Part shown: piece after piece, positions 27,741-36,837 of the stretch
Layout: every line of letters starts with the position of its first letter
Position numbering within the stretch: position 1 is the first letter of the stretch
Assembly: GCF_008016455.1 (NCBI RefSeq)
Contig: NZ_SAXU01000001.1
Coordinates: forward strand, 1,240,001-1,304,000
Direction: 5' to 3'
From: Brachyspira aalborgi
Lineage (GTDB): Bacteria; Spirochaetota; Brachyspiria; Brachyspirales; Brachyspiraceae
Length of the DNA: 64,000 nucleotides
The notes under the pieces: generated by a model
What the model saw: only the letters and a program-made list of their open reading frames with translations
Databases searched by the model: none
What the model was told of the DNA's origin: nothing
Translations under genes and position numbers: made by a program

Positions 27741-29693
27741 TTACATATCTTTGACATCTTCGTCTATATTATCGGAAACAAGAGTATCTATATTTTCTTC
27801 GTTATCGTTATTAATTTCTTTTTCATTTTCTTCAGTATTATTTACTTCGTTATTGTCTTCATTATTTTCGTTTTTGGTTTCTTCATTTTCTTTTATTTCT
27901 TCTTCTTTTTTATCTTCTTTGTCGTTTTTTTCTTCTTTATTTTCTTCTATAGTCTCTTCTGCTTTATCGATTAAAATTCCAGCTCCAGAAAGTTCTCCTT
28001 CTGTTATCAAATAATTAAAACCAGATATAAAATAATAGGCTTCGGTTAATGCTTTTAAAACATTATAGCCTTGAACTCTTTTTTTATGATTTCCTATATC
28101 TGCAAATAAAGTTAATATATCGTTTGGATTTGCAATTATTTTTTCTCTCTCTTCTTTATCTAAAAGCAATTTATCAAGTTTCTTTTTAAAAGAATTAATA
28201 ATCGACATAACAGTAGATTTTAAATTTTTTGAAATATAAGCTCTCTGTCCGTTTCTCTCTGAAAGCATAGAAACTCTTTGCTCAAATCTCATAGCTTCGT
28301 CTTCTTCTACTTTCAAAATATTTTTACAAATTTCGCTATATTCGTTAAATCTTGAGTTTATATCCGACAAAGATAAAAATATATTATTAAAATCGGATTT
28401 ATAATCCGTTCTAACTAAATTATCATAAACTAAATTATATTTTACTTTATTTGAAACAAACAATATTGAATATTCTCTATCTAAAAAATCTATTAAAACT
28501 TTTATTCTATAAATTTTATCGTTTTCTTCAATCGTATAAAAAGGGTCGGTTTCGTATTCTATATTATTATCTTCTTTTTTGAAAGAAACGCATTTTTCAA
28601 TAAGTTTTACTCCGATAGATTCTATTTTATTTAATTTTTCTTCTTCGTCTTTTTTTCCTATATTTTCTTTTGCAGCTTCAATTTTGCTTTCATGAAGTTT
28701 TTGATTTGCCAATTTTAATTTTGTATAATAACCAAGTATATCGACATCCGTAATCTCTAAAAATTTATTAAATTCTTCCAAAGTTTCCAATTTTTCTTTT
28801 GACGCATATTGAAGTAAAATTAATAATTTAGGATAATATTTTGAATATATAAGCTCAACCGCTCTTTTGAAAGCTGAAATTCTTGAGTTCACTATTCCTT
28901 TGCTCATATTATCGACTATAGCATAAGAAGACATTGCTTTCTCGCCTACTAATTTAATTTTTGAAGAATATAAATGCAAAACATATAGAGGACGAAACAT
29001 GCCTTTTAATTCATTAACATAGTTTACTGCGACTACGGGCGAATCCAATTCTTTATAAGGACGCAATAGATTCTTATAAACTTTTTCGTCATATTGGTCT
29101 TTTATTCTCTCTAAAAGTTCAACATCTTCCAATTCTGTGGCAAATCTGCTTATAATTTTCTCTCTCTTATTTTTTGAATCGGTATCGTTTATTCCCATAG
29201 GATTTAAAGCGTTAAACATTAAAGTATCCATTTCCAAAAGAGAAGAAATTACATTTTTGTCTATAAAATTTAAAAATTTAGGATTAACTTTACCGCCAAA
29301 AAATGTTATAACTCCCGAACTGAAAGCGCTTAACCATAACTTAAAATTAAAAAATAAAGGTTTGCTTTTATTTGCAGGCTTAAATACTTCGTTAGTTTTA
29401 ATTTTTTCAATAGCTTCATAATTAGTTTGTTTATTTGTCGGATGCGATTCTTTTTTTGGTTTAATATCCGAATGTTCAAAACGACTTTGCGAGTTAGTAT
29501 TTATAGAATTATTTTTTTTAATATGGCTATTTGTATTTGAGTTTATATTTGTAGTCGTAGAATTTATTTTTTTTCTACTATCGTAAACAACCTCGCCTCC
29601 AGCATCTACAAATTTATTGAATAAATCTCTTCTGTCGTCTTCTTCAATATCGTCTAATTTTAATCTATCTCTGGTTTTATCAATATCTCCCAT
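27741..29693 (-). CDS. large helical protein with acidic low-complexity tail, unknown function
   Basis: The 650-residue protein begins MGDIDKTRDRLKLDDIEED and has an N/S/T-rich linker (about 58-100). A largely helical central region (about 105-560) carries a hydrophobic stretch near 110-125 (FFNFKLWLSAFSSG). The tail of about 75 residues is made almost only of glutamate, asparagine, lysine and aspartate. I recall long proteins of this style next to lipid genes in spirochaetes but cannot name a domain with confidence. It may be a cytoplasmic membrane-associated scaffold. It sits between SDR and acyltransferase genes in a run of four. Confidence 0.7.
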   Translation of the reverse strand: MGDIDKTRDRLKLDDIEEDDRRDLFNKFVDAGGEVVYDSRKKINSTTTNINSNTNSHIKKNNSINTNSQSRFEHSDIKPKKESHPTNKQTNYEAIEKIKTNEVFKPANKSKPLFFNFKLWLSAFSSGVITFFGGKVNPKFLNFIDKNVISSLLEMDTLMFNALNPMGINDTDSKNKREKIISRFATELEDVELLERIKDQYDEKVYKNLLRPYKELDSPVVAVNYVNELKGMFRPLYVLHLYSSKIKLVGEKAMSSYAIVDNMSKGIVNSRISAFKRAVELIYSKYYPKLLILLQYASKEKLETLEEFNKFLEITDVDILGYYTKLKLANQKLHESKIEAAKENIGKKDEEEKLNKIESIGVKLIEKCVSFKKEDNNIEYETDPFYTIEENDKIYRIKVLIDFLDREYSILFVSNKVKYNLVYDNLVRTDYKSDFNNIFLSLSDINSRFNEYSEICKNILKVEEDEAMRFEQRVSMLSERNGQRAYISKNLKSTVMSIINSFKKKLDKLLLDKEEREKIIANPNDILTLFADIGNHKKRVQGYNVLKALTEAYYFISGFNYLITEGELSGAGILIDKAEETIEENKEEKNDKEDKKEEEIKENEETKNENNEDNNEVNNTEENEKEINNDNEENIDTLVSDNIDEDVKDM

Positions 29694-29722
29694 AGAAAGA
29701 TAACTCCAATTTATTTTTATTC

Positions 29723-30505
29723 TTAAATATTTTTTCTATACGCTATTGTCGCGGTTCCTTGACTTTCAGCCATAATAGTCATACTCGATATTTGAACATG
29801 ACTTTTTCTCGTTATAACATATTCTATATTATCGGCTATATCTTCCGCATATAGAGGATTTAATCCTTTATATACATTATCAGCTTTTTCTTTATCGCCT
29901 TTAAATCTAACCGTAGAAAATTCAGTATCGACTAAACCTGGTTTTATAGTAGTAACTTTTACGGGCTTATCAATCAATTCTATTCTTATAGCGTCCCCAA
30001 ACATTTCAACGAAAGATTTTGTAGCGCAATAAATAGCTCCGCCAGAATATGCCTCATCCGCCGCCGTTGAAGCAATATTAATTATATGTCCGCATTTGCT
30101 TTTTAATATAGACGGAAGCAAAACTCTTGTAGCCGCTATCAAGCCTTCGCAATTTACCCTTATCATTTGCAAAGCGTCTTCAAGCAAATTATTAGAATAA
30201 ACATCTTTATTTAATGCAAGTCCAGCGTTATTTATAAGAATGTCAATATTTTTCCATTCGTCTTCTAAAGAATTTAAAGCTTTAACTATATCTTCGCTTT
30301 TAGAAAAATCTATTTTTATAGTTTTTACTTTTATTTTATATTCTTTTTCCAAACTATTTTTAAGATTTTCTAATCTATCAATTCTTCTTGCCGTTAAAAT
30401 AAGATTAACTCCGTTTGAAGCAAGCATTTTAGCCACAGCTTCTCCTATTCCAGCGCTTGCTCCAGAAATAAAGGCGAGTCTTCCGCTAATATTTTCTTTA
30501 TACAT
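29723..30505 (-). CDS. short-chain dehydrogenase/reductase
   Basis: The 260 residues form a classical SDR: cofactor motif SGASAGIGEAVAK (about 14-26), NNAG at about 91, catalytic serine in NIASTAADEAYSGG and the YCATK motif carrying Tyr and Lys at about 158-162, then PGLVDTEF. It resembles the YdfG group (serine/3-hydroxy acid dehydrogenases). The substrate is uncertain. It lies in a minus-strand run with the upstream lipoprotein gene (21 bases between them). Confidence 0.92.
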   Translation of the reverse strand: MYKENISGRLAFISGASAGIGEAVAKMLASNGVNLILTARRIDRLENLKNSLEKEYKIKVKTIKIDFSKSEDIVKALNSLEDEWKNIDILINNAGLALNKDVYSNNLLEDALQMIRVNCEGLIAATRVLLPSILKSKCGHIINIASTAADEAYSGGAIYCATKSFVEMFGDAIRIELIDKPVKVTTIKPGLVDTEFSTVRFKGDKEKADNVYKGLNPLYAEDIADNIEYVITRKSHVQISSMTIMAESQGTATIAYRKNI

Positions 30506-30525
30506 TAAGTTGCCTTTTTATTAAA

Positions 30526-31017
30526 TTATTCGTAGGTTTGAACTTTTCCCGCAACATCTTGAGCCGTATATTGCATTCCAACTTCTTTTAAGTATTTTGA
30601 AATTAAACTATCCATTTGATTTTTTAATCCCTTTGAATACAATTCCGCTACAACCGTGCAATTCTGTTTTGAATCCCATTTAGTTTCAACTATAGAAAGC
30701 CCTCTTATTCTTCCAGCGACTCTCTCTTGAATAACATATTCGTCTATCATACCTTTTTCGGTTGAACTTAAAGATTCTATATAAGAACCCGCAATTTTAG
30801 CGACAATTTTATTTTTTGCATCCAACTCTGCAGCTTGTTTTGAAGTCACTTCTCTTCTGAATTTATCGTTTGCATCTATAGTATCGCTTGGCGAACCCAT
30901 TCCCATAACTCTAAAAGTGTCTTTATTAATCCAGCCTTCGGGATTCTTTTTGCTTACTCCCGTTCCGCAAGAAATTAATAAAACTGAAATTAATAAAATA
31001 TATAGTTTCTTAAACAT
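30526..31017 (-). CDS. LPP20-like lipoprotein
   Basis: The start is placed at the ATG at 31017, which has GGAGG eight bases upstream; a TTG five codons earlier would lie within that site. The ~163-residue lipoprotein has lipobox LLISC after a short signal sequence. The mature part (NPEGWINKDTFRVMGMGSP, then TSKQAAELDAKNKIVAKI and CTVVAELYSKGLK) resembles the LPP20 family of outer-membrane lipoproteins. Its function is unknown. Confidence 0.8.
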   Translation of the reverse strand: MFKKLYILLISVLLISCGTGVSKKNPEGWINKDTFRVMGMGSPSDTIDANDKFRREVTSKQAAELDAKNKIVAKIAGSYIESLSSTEKGMIDEYVIQERVAGRIRGLSIVETKWDSKQNCTVVAELYSKGLKNQMDSLISKYLKEVGMQYTAQDVAGKVQTYE

Positions 31018-31174
31018 AATATATGCCTCCAAATTTTGATTTTACTATTATATATTTTTAATAATATCTTTGCAATATATTATATAATAAAAAATTTATA
31101 TTACAATAATTTTTAATTAATATAAACGCTTAATTTTATCTTTCAATAATCTACTATAATTTATTTTAAAAATA

Positions 31175-31203
31175 TTGACAATTATCATAATTATTAATAA
31201 AAT
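31175..31203 (+). promoter_or_regulatory. sigma-70-like promoter upstream of DegT aminotransferase
   Basis: TTGACA (31175-31180) and TAAAAT (31198-31203) are separated by 17 bases and lie about 30 bases before the ATG at 31235. Confidence 0.5.
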
Positions 31204-31234
31204 ATTCTATATTATGTTAATAGGAATTTGAATT

Positions 31235-32350
31235 ATGAAATATATGAATTTATACAGAGGCTACGAAAAAAGAAAAGAAGCGATTGATAAAAGGATTTTC
31301 TCTATTATAGAAAGAAGTCAATTTATTTTTGGCGAAGAATTGGAAGAGTTGGAAAGCGAACTTGCAAAATACACAGGCGCAAAATATTCGGTTGGAGTTT
31401 CTTCGGGGCATGTCGGACTCGTTCTTTCGCTTTTGGCTTTGGGTTTTGACGCGGGAGAAAATCATTCTAATAAAGAAGTTATAGTTCCCGCAATGACATT
31501 TTTTTCGACTGCGGAAGCTCCGTCTTTTTTAGGAATGAAAGTAGTCGTTTGCGATATAGACGAATATTTTAATATCGATGTAAAAAAATTAGAATCTTTA
31601 ATAAATAAAAATACGGCGGCTATTATTCCCGTTAATTTATTCGGGCAATGCGCAAATTACGATATTATATTAGATATTGCAAAAAAAAATAATATTTTCG
31701 TTATAGAAGACGCTTGTCAATCTTTTGGAGCAAGTTATAAAAATATAAAATCTTGTTCGGGCAAATTAGGAGATATTTCAGTCACTTCATTTTTTCCCGC
31801 TAAACCTTTAGGTTGTTTTGGAGATGGCGGAATGGTTTTTACAAATAATGAAGAATATTATAAAAACCTTAAACAACTTCGACATCATGGAGATGAAGGC
31901 GGAATGATTCATGTTAAATTAGGAACTACGGGAAGATTAGATAATTTGCAAGCTGGAATACTTTTAGAAAAATTCAAATGCTTTGAAGAAGATATGAATC
32001 ATAGAAGAGAAGCTGCAAAATATTATAATGAAAAATTAAAAGATATTGTTAAAGTCCCTGAAGTCGCAGAATATACAAAATCTGTTCATGCTCAATATGT
32101 TATTCAAGTTAAAGAAAATAGAGATGAAATTAGAAAAAAATTAAGCGAACTTGAAATTCCAACCGCTCTTTATTATCCGCATCCTATTCATTTAGCGCCC
32201 GTTTTAATTGAAAAGTTAGGATATAAAGAAGGCGATATGCCAAAATCGGAATATGCATCAAAACATAATATAGCCCTTCCTATAGACAACGATATTCTTA
32301 AAGAAGAACAGGATATGGTTATAGACGCTTTGAAAAAAGTATTAAAATAA
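31235..32350 (+). CDS. DegT/DnrJ/EryC1-family PLP aminotransferase
   Basis: The 371 residues match sugar aminotransferases that make amino-sugars for surface glycans. The Schiff-base lysine is K190 in SFFPAKPLGCFGDGG, the PLP aspartate D159 is in IEDACQSFGA, and VPAMTFFSTAEAP holds the cofactor-stacking segment. The specific sugar is unknown, and no other sugar-nucleotide genes are adjacent. An SOD gene fragment follows only 23 bases downstream. Confidence 0.93.
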   Translation: MKYMNLYRGYEKRKEAIDKRIFSIIERSQFIFGEELEELESELAKYTGAKYSVGVSSGHVGLVLSLLALGFDAGENHSNKEVIVPAMTFFSTAEAPSFLGMKVVVCDIDEYFNIDVKKLESLINKNTAAIIPVNLFGQCANYDIILDIAKKNNIFVIEDACQSFGASYKNIKSCSGKLGDISVTSFFPAKPLGCFGDGGMVFTNNEEYYKNLKQLRHHGDEGGMIHVKLGTTGRLDNLQAGILLEKFKCFEEDMNHRREAAKYYNEKLKDIVKVPEVAEYTKSVHAQYVIQVKENRDEIRKKLSELEIPTALYYPHPIHLAPVLIEKLGYKEGDMPKSEYASKHNIALPIDNDILKEEQDMVIDALKKVLK

Positions 32351-32373
32351 ATAATTTAAATTTATAATAAGGA

Positions 32374-32463
32374 AAATCTCTCGTTATTACGGACGATGTA
32401 AATAGTTATGCGGATAATACGCAAACTAAAGGCGAAGAACCTTTATATGTCGCCATATTCTAA
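32374..32463 (+). pseudogene. remnant 3' end of a superoxide dismutase gene
   Basis: In one frame this reads 29 codons and a TAA. Residues SLVITDDVNSYADN...LYVAIF-stop line up with the C-terminus of the intact protein at 32636-33214 (SFVIHANPDNYTDE...LYTAIF-stop). The metal-ligand histidine of that segment is replaced by threonine. The fragment is followed by a terminator that is also similar to the one after the intact gene, so a duplicated gene plus terminator was probably truncated from its 5' side. Confidence 0.75.
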
Positions 32464-32480
32464 TCGATAAAGGATAACTA

Positions 32481-32514
32481 AAAAGTCTATGCTTAAAATA
32501 GCATAGGCTTTTTT
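32481..32514 (+). terminator. terminator after the SOD remnant
   Basis: The stem AAAAGTCTATGC/GCATAGGCTTTT (one wobble) is followed by a T run. It probably now ends the aminotransferase transcript. It resembles the terminator at 33242-33273. Confidence 0.85.
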
Positions 32515-32635
32515 ATTTTTACAAAATACAAAAATAATTTGTTAATAAAATAAATAAGGTTGCAAAATATTAATTATAATATATAATTTATACTACAAAA
32601 ATTTAAAATAAATTACTTCAGAGGAGGAGTAAACT

Positions 32636-33214
32636 ATGACAAAAATTTTAAAAGTCTTATTAATTTTAAGCTTTATAGCTTTAATAAGTTGCTCTCAAGA
32701 AAAAACGGATTCTACTATTAAAGATACCGTAGATGGAGAGAAAAAATTTAATTCTACTACTAGTGATATTGTAGAATTAAACGAAAAAGGCGCTGGAGAA
32801 AAATTCGGAACTATAACGGTTACGGAAACTGCGGATGGAATATCTATAGAAGTTAAAGCTTCTGGATTAAAATCGAAACCTGGACAAGTAGGTTTTCACT
32901 TGCATGAAAAAAATTCTCCCGAACCTACTACGGACGCTAACGGTAATTTAGTAGTAGGCGGAGGATTAGGCGGACATTGGGACCCAGATAACACTCAAAA
33001 ACATGCAGGTCCAGATGGAGACGGACATAGAGGAGATTTAGACGCTTTAAATATTAATGACGATGGCAGTATAAATCAAGTCGTTATAAGCGCAAAGATA
33101 AAATACGGCGATGTAAAAGGAAGGTCTTTCGTTATTCATGCAAATCCTGACAATTATACGGATGAGCCAGCAAACGGAGGAAGCGGAGCGCGTTTATATA
33201 CAGCTATATTCTAA
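32636..33214 (+). CDS. Cu,Zn superoxide dismutase-like lipoprotein
   Basis: The 192-residue protein has a lipoprotein signal with lipidated cysteine C19 (LISCS), so it should act in the periplasm or on a membrane. All metal ligands of Cu,Zn-SOD are in place by position: H88 and H90 (FHLHE), H114 (GGHWDP), H123 and H131 with D134 (KHAGPDGDGHRGDL), and H168 (VIHANPD). The active-site arginine is R186 in GARL. The usual disulphide is absent, since C19 is the only cysteine. In an anaerobe with limited oxygen tolerance this would protect the envelope from superoxide. GGAGGAG precedes the ATG. Confidence 0.88.
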   Translation: MTKILKVLLILSFIALISCSQEKTDSTIKDTVDGEKKFNSTTSDIVELNEKGAGEKFGTITVTETADGISIEVKASGLKSKPGQVGFHLHEKNSPEPTTDANGNLVVGGGLGGHWDPDNTQKHAGPDGDGHRGDLDALNINDDGSINQVVISAKIKYGDVKGRSFVIHANPDNYTDEPANGGSGARLYTAIF

Positions 33215-33241
33215 TTTGGTTAAAAAAACTCTATAATAATT

Positions 33242-33273
33242 AAGCCTCTATGCGTTAAAGTATAGAGGTTTTT
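33242..33273 (+). terminator. terminator of the superoxide dismutase gene
   Basis: AGCCTCTAT pairs with ATAGAGGTT and is followed by TTTTTTAT, starting 28 bases after the stop codon. Confidence 0.85.
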
Positions 33274-33354
33274 TATAAAATAAATTTGATTTTTAATTTT
33301 TATTATTGTATTATTAACATAATATATAAATCGAACTTCGGGAGAAACTTTTTA

Positions 33355-34002
33355 ATGAAAAAAATTATTTTAATATCAGCTATTTTAATTATAATAGTTA
33401 ATTCAAATCTTTTCGCTAAAAAAGGCTTTGGAGGAGACTTAACTGTGACGCTTGGAGCTGGAGTCGGCTTCTTTCATGGAGATACGAATAAATATCCCGA
33501 TGGCAGTTTTGAATTCGGAGTATATTTAAAACCAAATTATTATTTTGAATTTGCAGTTCTATCTTTAGGTTTATCTTTAGAAGTAGGCTATCAAAGAGAT
33601 ATTTTTGCCTACAAATACTATAAAAGCAAAGGCAATTATTCTTTCGATAGTATAGCTTTGGGCTTTTTTCCTAAAATAGATGTTTTATTTTTATCAATAG
33701 GTTTTGGCGGAGGAATTAAATTCCCGCTTGGAGGAAATTATTCTTTTGTAGATACTTATGGCGGAAGAAGATTAGAAAAATACGATTATAAAGAAATGCA
33801 AGGACGATACGGAAAAAATTTATTTATTCCATATATAAAGGCTGCAGTTGATTTTATTTTATTGCCTAATATCGCACTTGGAGTATATATTTCTTATGAT
33901 ATTCCGCTAATGAATTATAAAATAGTCGACACTTTATCGCAAACAAAAATTGCCAAATTCTCTGCTTTAGATATTGGCGGACAAATTACATTAAGATTTT
34001 AA
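33355..34002 (+). CDS. putative outer-membrane beta-barrel protein
   Basis: The start is taken at 33355, where GGGAGA lies upstream and a typical signal peptide begins (MKKIILISAILIIIVNSNLFA); upstream codons in the same frame do not look coding. The mature ~195 residues are glycine- and aromatic-rich with alternating strands (LTVTLGAGVGFFHGD, LSLGLSLEVGYQRD, IALGVYISYDIPL). The chain ends in phenylalanine (GGQITLRF), as outer-membrane barrels do. No family is recognised. It is convergent with rimM. Confidence 0.7.
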   Translation: MKKIILISAILIIIVNSNLFAKKGFGGDLTVTLGAGVGFFHGDTNKYPDGSFEFGVYLKPNYYFEFAVLSLGLSLEVGYQRDIFAYKYYKSKGNYSFDSIALGFFPKIDVLFLSIGFGGGIKFPLGGNYSFVDTYGGRRLEKYDYKEMQGRYGKNLFIPYIKAAVDFILLPNIALGVYISYDIPLMNYKIVDTLSQTKIAKFSALDIGGQITLRF

Positions 34003-34011
34003 AATTTTAAT

Positions 34012-34527
34012 TTAATCTTCTAAAATTGGTTTTTGAATTATTTCAATAGTTTTATTTATTTTGTCGGTTTTTCCAAAGTAGGCTTTTACGAAAGGAATTG
34101 AAACAATTTTATTATTTTGATTATTTTCTGAAAGTAAAATATTAAATACATAATTTGAAGGCAAACTATAAATACTTAAAATCTCCCCGTAAATATTTTT
34201 ATTTTCGTCTATTATTTTATAGCCTATTAATTCCGCTTCGTAAAAAGTGTCGTTATCAAGTTCGGGCAAATATTTAGAATCTATATAAATGTCGCATCCA
34301 ATCAATTTTTTTGCCGAATCAATATTTTCGATATCTTTTAATTGAAAGACGAAAGATTTATTTTTTTTCTTTACTTTAAGAATTATATATTCTTTATCGT
34401 TTATTATAATGGGAATATTTTTACTTAAAATTGGGATGGAGGCAAAATGACTTTTATCTTTAAAAGCCGTTTCAACCTCTCCATTTATCCCATGTATTCC
34501 CGTGATTTTTGAATAAAAGATAATCAA
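34012..34527 (-). CDS. rimM: ribosome maturation factor RimM
   Basis: RimM assists 30S head assembly and binds S19. The 171 residues show the N-terminal RimM barrel (GIHGINGEVETAFKDKS), a middle segment, and the PRC-like C-terminal domain (DTFYEAELIGYKI, IVSIPFVKAYFG). The start is TTG overlapping the khpA stop (TTGA), indicating coupling. It is the last gene of the ffh operon here; the usual following trmD and rplS are absent. Confidence 0.9.
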   Translation of the reverse strand: MIIFYSKITGIHGINGEVETAFKDKSHFASIPILSKNIPIIINDKEYIILKVKKKNKSFVFQLKDIENIDSAKKLIGCDIYIDSKYLPELDNDTFYEAELIGYKIIDENKNIYGEILSIYSLPSNYVFNILLSENNQNNKIVSIPFVKAYFGKTDKINKTIEIIQKPILED

Positions 34528-34766
34528 TTATCAATAATCTCAAGAATCATTCTTTTTCCACTTTTCATGGAAGTAGCGAAAAGAATCGTTCGTAATGCGC
34601 TCGCTATACGACCTCTTTTGCCGATGATTTTACCTATATCGCTTTGGTCTACTTTTAGTTCGAGAATAGTGCTTTTTTCTCCTTCAATAACTTTTACGCT
34701 CACTCCATCAGGATTATCAACTAATTTTTTAGCCAAATACTCTATAAGTTCTTTTTCTTCTGCCAT
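34524..34766 (-). CDS. khpA: KH-domain RNA-binding protein KhpA (YlqC)
   Basis: The 80-residue protein is a single KH domain with the GKIIGKRGRIASALR loop (GxxG), typical of KhpA, a small RNA-binding protein that in other bacteria pairs with KhpB and affects cell size and rRNA handling. Its location between rpsP and rimM is the conserved one. It ends within the start of rimM. Confidence 0.93.
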   Translation of the reverse strand: MAEEKELIEYLAKKLVDNPDGVSVKVIEGEKSTILELKVDQSDIGKIIGKRGRIASALRTILFATSMKSGKRMILEIIDN

Positions 34767-34788
34767 ATAGAAACTCCTTTTTTTATAT

Positions 34789-35163
34789 TCAAGCTTCGCT
34801 TTTTTCCTCTACTTTAACGGGTTCAGAGGATTCCGCTTTAGCCTGTTTGCGATTTTTTCTTCTTTTTTCAGGATTTTTCAAAGGTCTTTTCCCTTTCCTT
34901 TCTATTATATCCTTTTTATCTCTTTCTACTATGCCCTCTTTAATAAGAATACTTTTTACCGCATAACTCGGTTGCGCTCCGTTAGAAAGCCACTTTTTTA
35001 TCCCTTCTATATTTAATTTATATAGAACTTCTTTTGCCTTTGGATTGAACCAACCCAACTCTTCAATAAAGCGTCCGTCACGCGGAGAGCGAGAATCCGT
35101 AGCGACTATACGATAATGAGGTTCATGCTTGCGTCCCATACGCTTTAATCTTAATTTAACCAC
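34789..35163 (-). CDS. rpsP: 30S ribosomal protein S16
   Basis: S16 is a primary assembly protein of the small subunit. The start is a GTG at 35163, with GGAGG seven bases upstream, giving MVKLRLKRMGRKHEPHYRI as in the family. Longer readings translate the ribosome site itself. Conserved features include ATDSRSPRDGRFIEELGWFNP and LSNGAQPS. The C-terminal tail is lysine-rich and ends EKSEA; the total of ~124 residues is longer than the usual ~80-90 because of this tail. Confidence 0.97.
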   Translation of the reverse strand: MVKLRLKRMGRKHEPHYRIVATDSRSPRDGRFIEELGWFNPKAKEVLYKLNIEGIKKWLSNGAQPSYAVKSILIKEGIVERDKKDIIERKGKRPLKNPEKRRKNRKQAKAESSEPVKVEEKSEA

Positions 35164-35213
35164 TTTTTTTCCTCCAATCAATTTTATTCTTTACTATTTA
35201 ATATTTTATTTTA

Positions 35214-36569
35214 TCACATTAATTTATTTAAATCATCTATCGACATTCCCATATTTTCCAATGATTTTGCCAATTTATCCATTTTCTTTGAACTTCCCAT
35301 CATATTTTTCATCATAGAAAATTGTTTTATAAGTTGATTTACTTCAAATAAACTCTGTCCGCTTCCTTTAGCAATTCTCATTTTCCTCGAATTATTTAAA
35401 GGAAATAATGCCAATCTTTCTTTTTTAGTCATAGATTGAATAATAGCTTTATATTTACTAAATTTAGCTTCTTCTCTACTTATTAAATCGCTGTCAATAT
35501 TTCCCATTCCTGGAATCATAGAACTCATTTTACTTATTCCGCCCATTTTAGCTGTAGCTTCAATTTGCTTTAGAAAATCGTTATAATCAAAATTATTTTC
35601 TATAACTTTTTTTAACATTTCTTCGGCTTCTTTTTCGCTTATCGCCGCTTTAGCCTTTTCGACAAGTTTTACAATATCGCCCATTCCAAGTATTTGTCCT
35701 GCTACTCTTTTAGCGTCAAATACATCTATATCTTCCAAATGCTCGCCCGTTCCGACAAATCTAACCGAAGAACCCGTTGCATATTTTAAAGAAAGCGCCG
35801 CTCCTCCTCTAACTCCCGAATCGAATTTTGTTAAAATAACTCCGTCTATTCCTATATTGCTTTGAAAACTTTTCGCCACATCGTAAACGCTCTGTCCCGC
35901 AGTAGAATCTACTACTAAAAGTTTTTCCGTAACATTTGTAGTATTTACGACTCTTCTTAATTCAAGCATCATCTCTTCGTCAATTTCAAGTCGTCCTGCA
36001 GTGTCGACTAAAATTAAGTTATACTGTTCTTTTTTAGCGATTGCCAAAGCTTTTTTTAATATTTTATAAGGCTTTTTTTCTTTTGTGTCTATATGGCAAG
36101 AAATATTAATCTCTTTAGCCAATACGGAAAGTTGCTCCATTGCGGCAGGTCTGTGAACATCCAAACCGACTAATAAAACTCTTCTTTTTTCTTTATAATA
36201 TTTTGCCAATTTTGCGGATGTTGTAGTTTTACCCGAACCTTGCAAACCGAAAAGTAAAGTTATTGTAGTTTTTTCGATAGGCTCTAATTTTAAACCGCTT
36301 TCTCCTTCGCCAATCATAGAGATTAAAGTATCGTTAACATCGGCTATGAATTGATTTGAAGGGTCGACTCCTTCCAATTTATTTTTTCCAAGCGCTCTGC
36401 TTTTAGCTTCTTCCAAAAATTTATTTGCAGCTTCCAAAGAAACATCGGCAGATAATAAAGCTTCTTTTATCGTTAAAAGACTTTCTTCAATATCTTTATC
36501 CGATAAAACTTTTTTACCGCGTATTTTAGAAAATGCGCCCGATATAGATTTAGTTAAATTTTCAAACAC
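35214..36569 (-). CDS. ffh: signal recognition particle protein Ffh
   Basis: Ffh binds 4.5S RNA and signal sequences and targets ribosomes to FtsY. The 451 residues include the N domain, the GTPase G domain (GLQGSGKTTTSAKLA near 106, DTAGR near 188, TKFDSG near 245), and a methionine-rich M domain (MSSMIPGMGNIDSD, MMKNMMGSSKKMDK). The start is GTG with AAGG upstream. It is the first gene of the rpsP-khpA-rimM operon. Confidence 0.98.
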   Translation of the reverse strand: MFENLTKSISGAFSKIRGKKVLSDKDIEESLLTIKEALLSADVSLEAANKFLEEAKSRALGKNKLEGVDPSNQFIADVNDTLISMIGEGESGLKLEPIEKTTITLLFGLQGSGKTTTSAKLAKYYKEKRRVLLVGLDVHRPAAMEQLSVLAKEINISCHIDTKEKKPYKILKKALAIAKKEQYNLILVDTAGRLEIDEEMMLELRRVVNTTNVTEKLLVVDSTAGQSVYDVAKSFQSNIGIDGVILTKFDSGVRGGAALSLKYATGSSVRFVGTGEHLEDIDVFDAKRVAGQILGMGDIVKLVEKAKAAISEKEAEEMLKKVIENNFDYNDFLKQIEATAKMGGISKMSSMIPGMGNIDSDLISREEAKFSKYKAIIQSMTKKERLALFPLNNSRKMRIAKGSGQSLFEVNQLIKQFSMMKNMMGSSKKMDKLAKSLENMGMSIDDLNKLM

Positions 36570-36802
36570 TTTAAAACTAACCTTAACGCTATTATTTTTA
36601 TAGAATTATAAAATATTATGATAAAAAAGTAAATAGCAAATAAAAATGGTTTGATTAAAATTATTTGTATTTGATTAAAATATATTTATAGTGAAACGAT
36701 TTAATATAAAATTAATAAAATTCTATTCTAAAAATTTAACTTTTTTCAAATGTGGATTGCTTAAATTTTTTTGAAATTTAAGAATTTTTTTAAAATAAAT
36801 GC

Positions 36803-36830
36803 TTGACAAATTTTTTTAAAATGTTATAAT
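36803..36830 (+). promoter_or_regulatory. sigma-70-like promoter of the GT-rich lipoprotein gene
   Basis: TTGACA (36803-36808) and TATAAT (36825-36830) have perfect hexamers and a 16-base spacer. The nearest plus-strand gene starts at 37121, so the leader would be about 280 bases. Confidence 0.7.
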
Positions 36831-36837
36831 TTGCATA

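Noticed and set aside
27729-28014. Phenylalanine-rich and serine-rich plus-strand frames over the acidic tail
   Set aside because: They are antisense readings of the glutamate/asparagine-rich tail of the minus-strand 650-residue gene.
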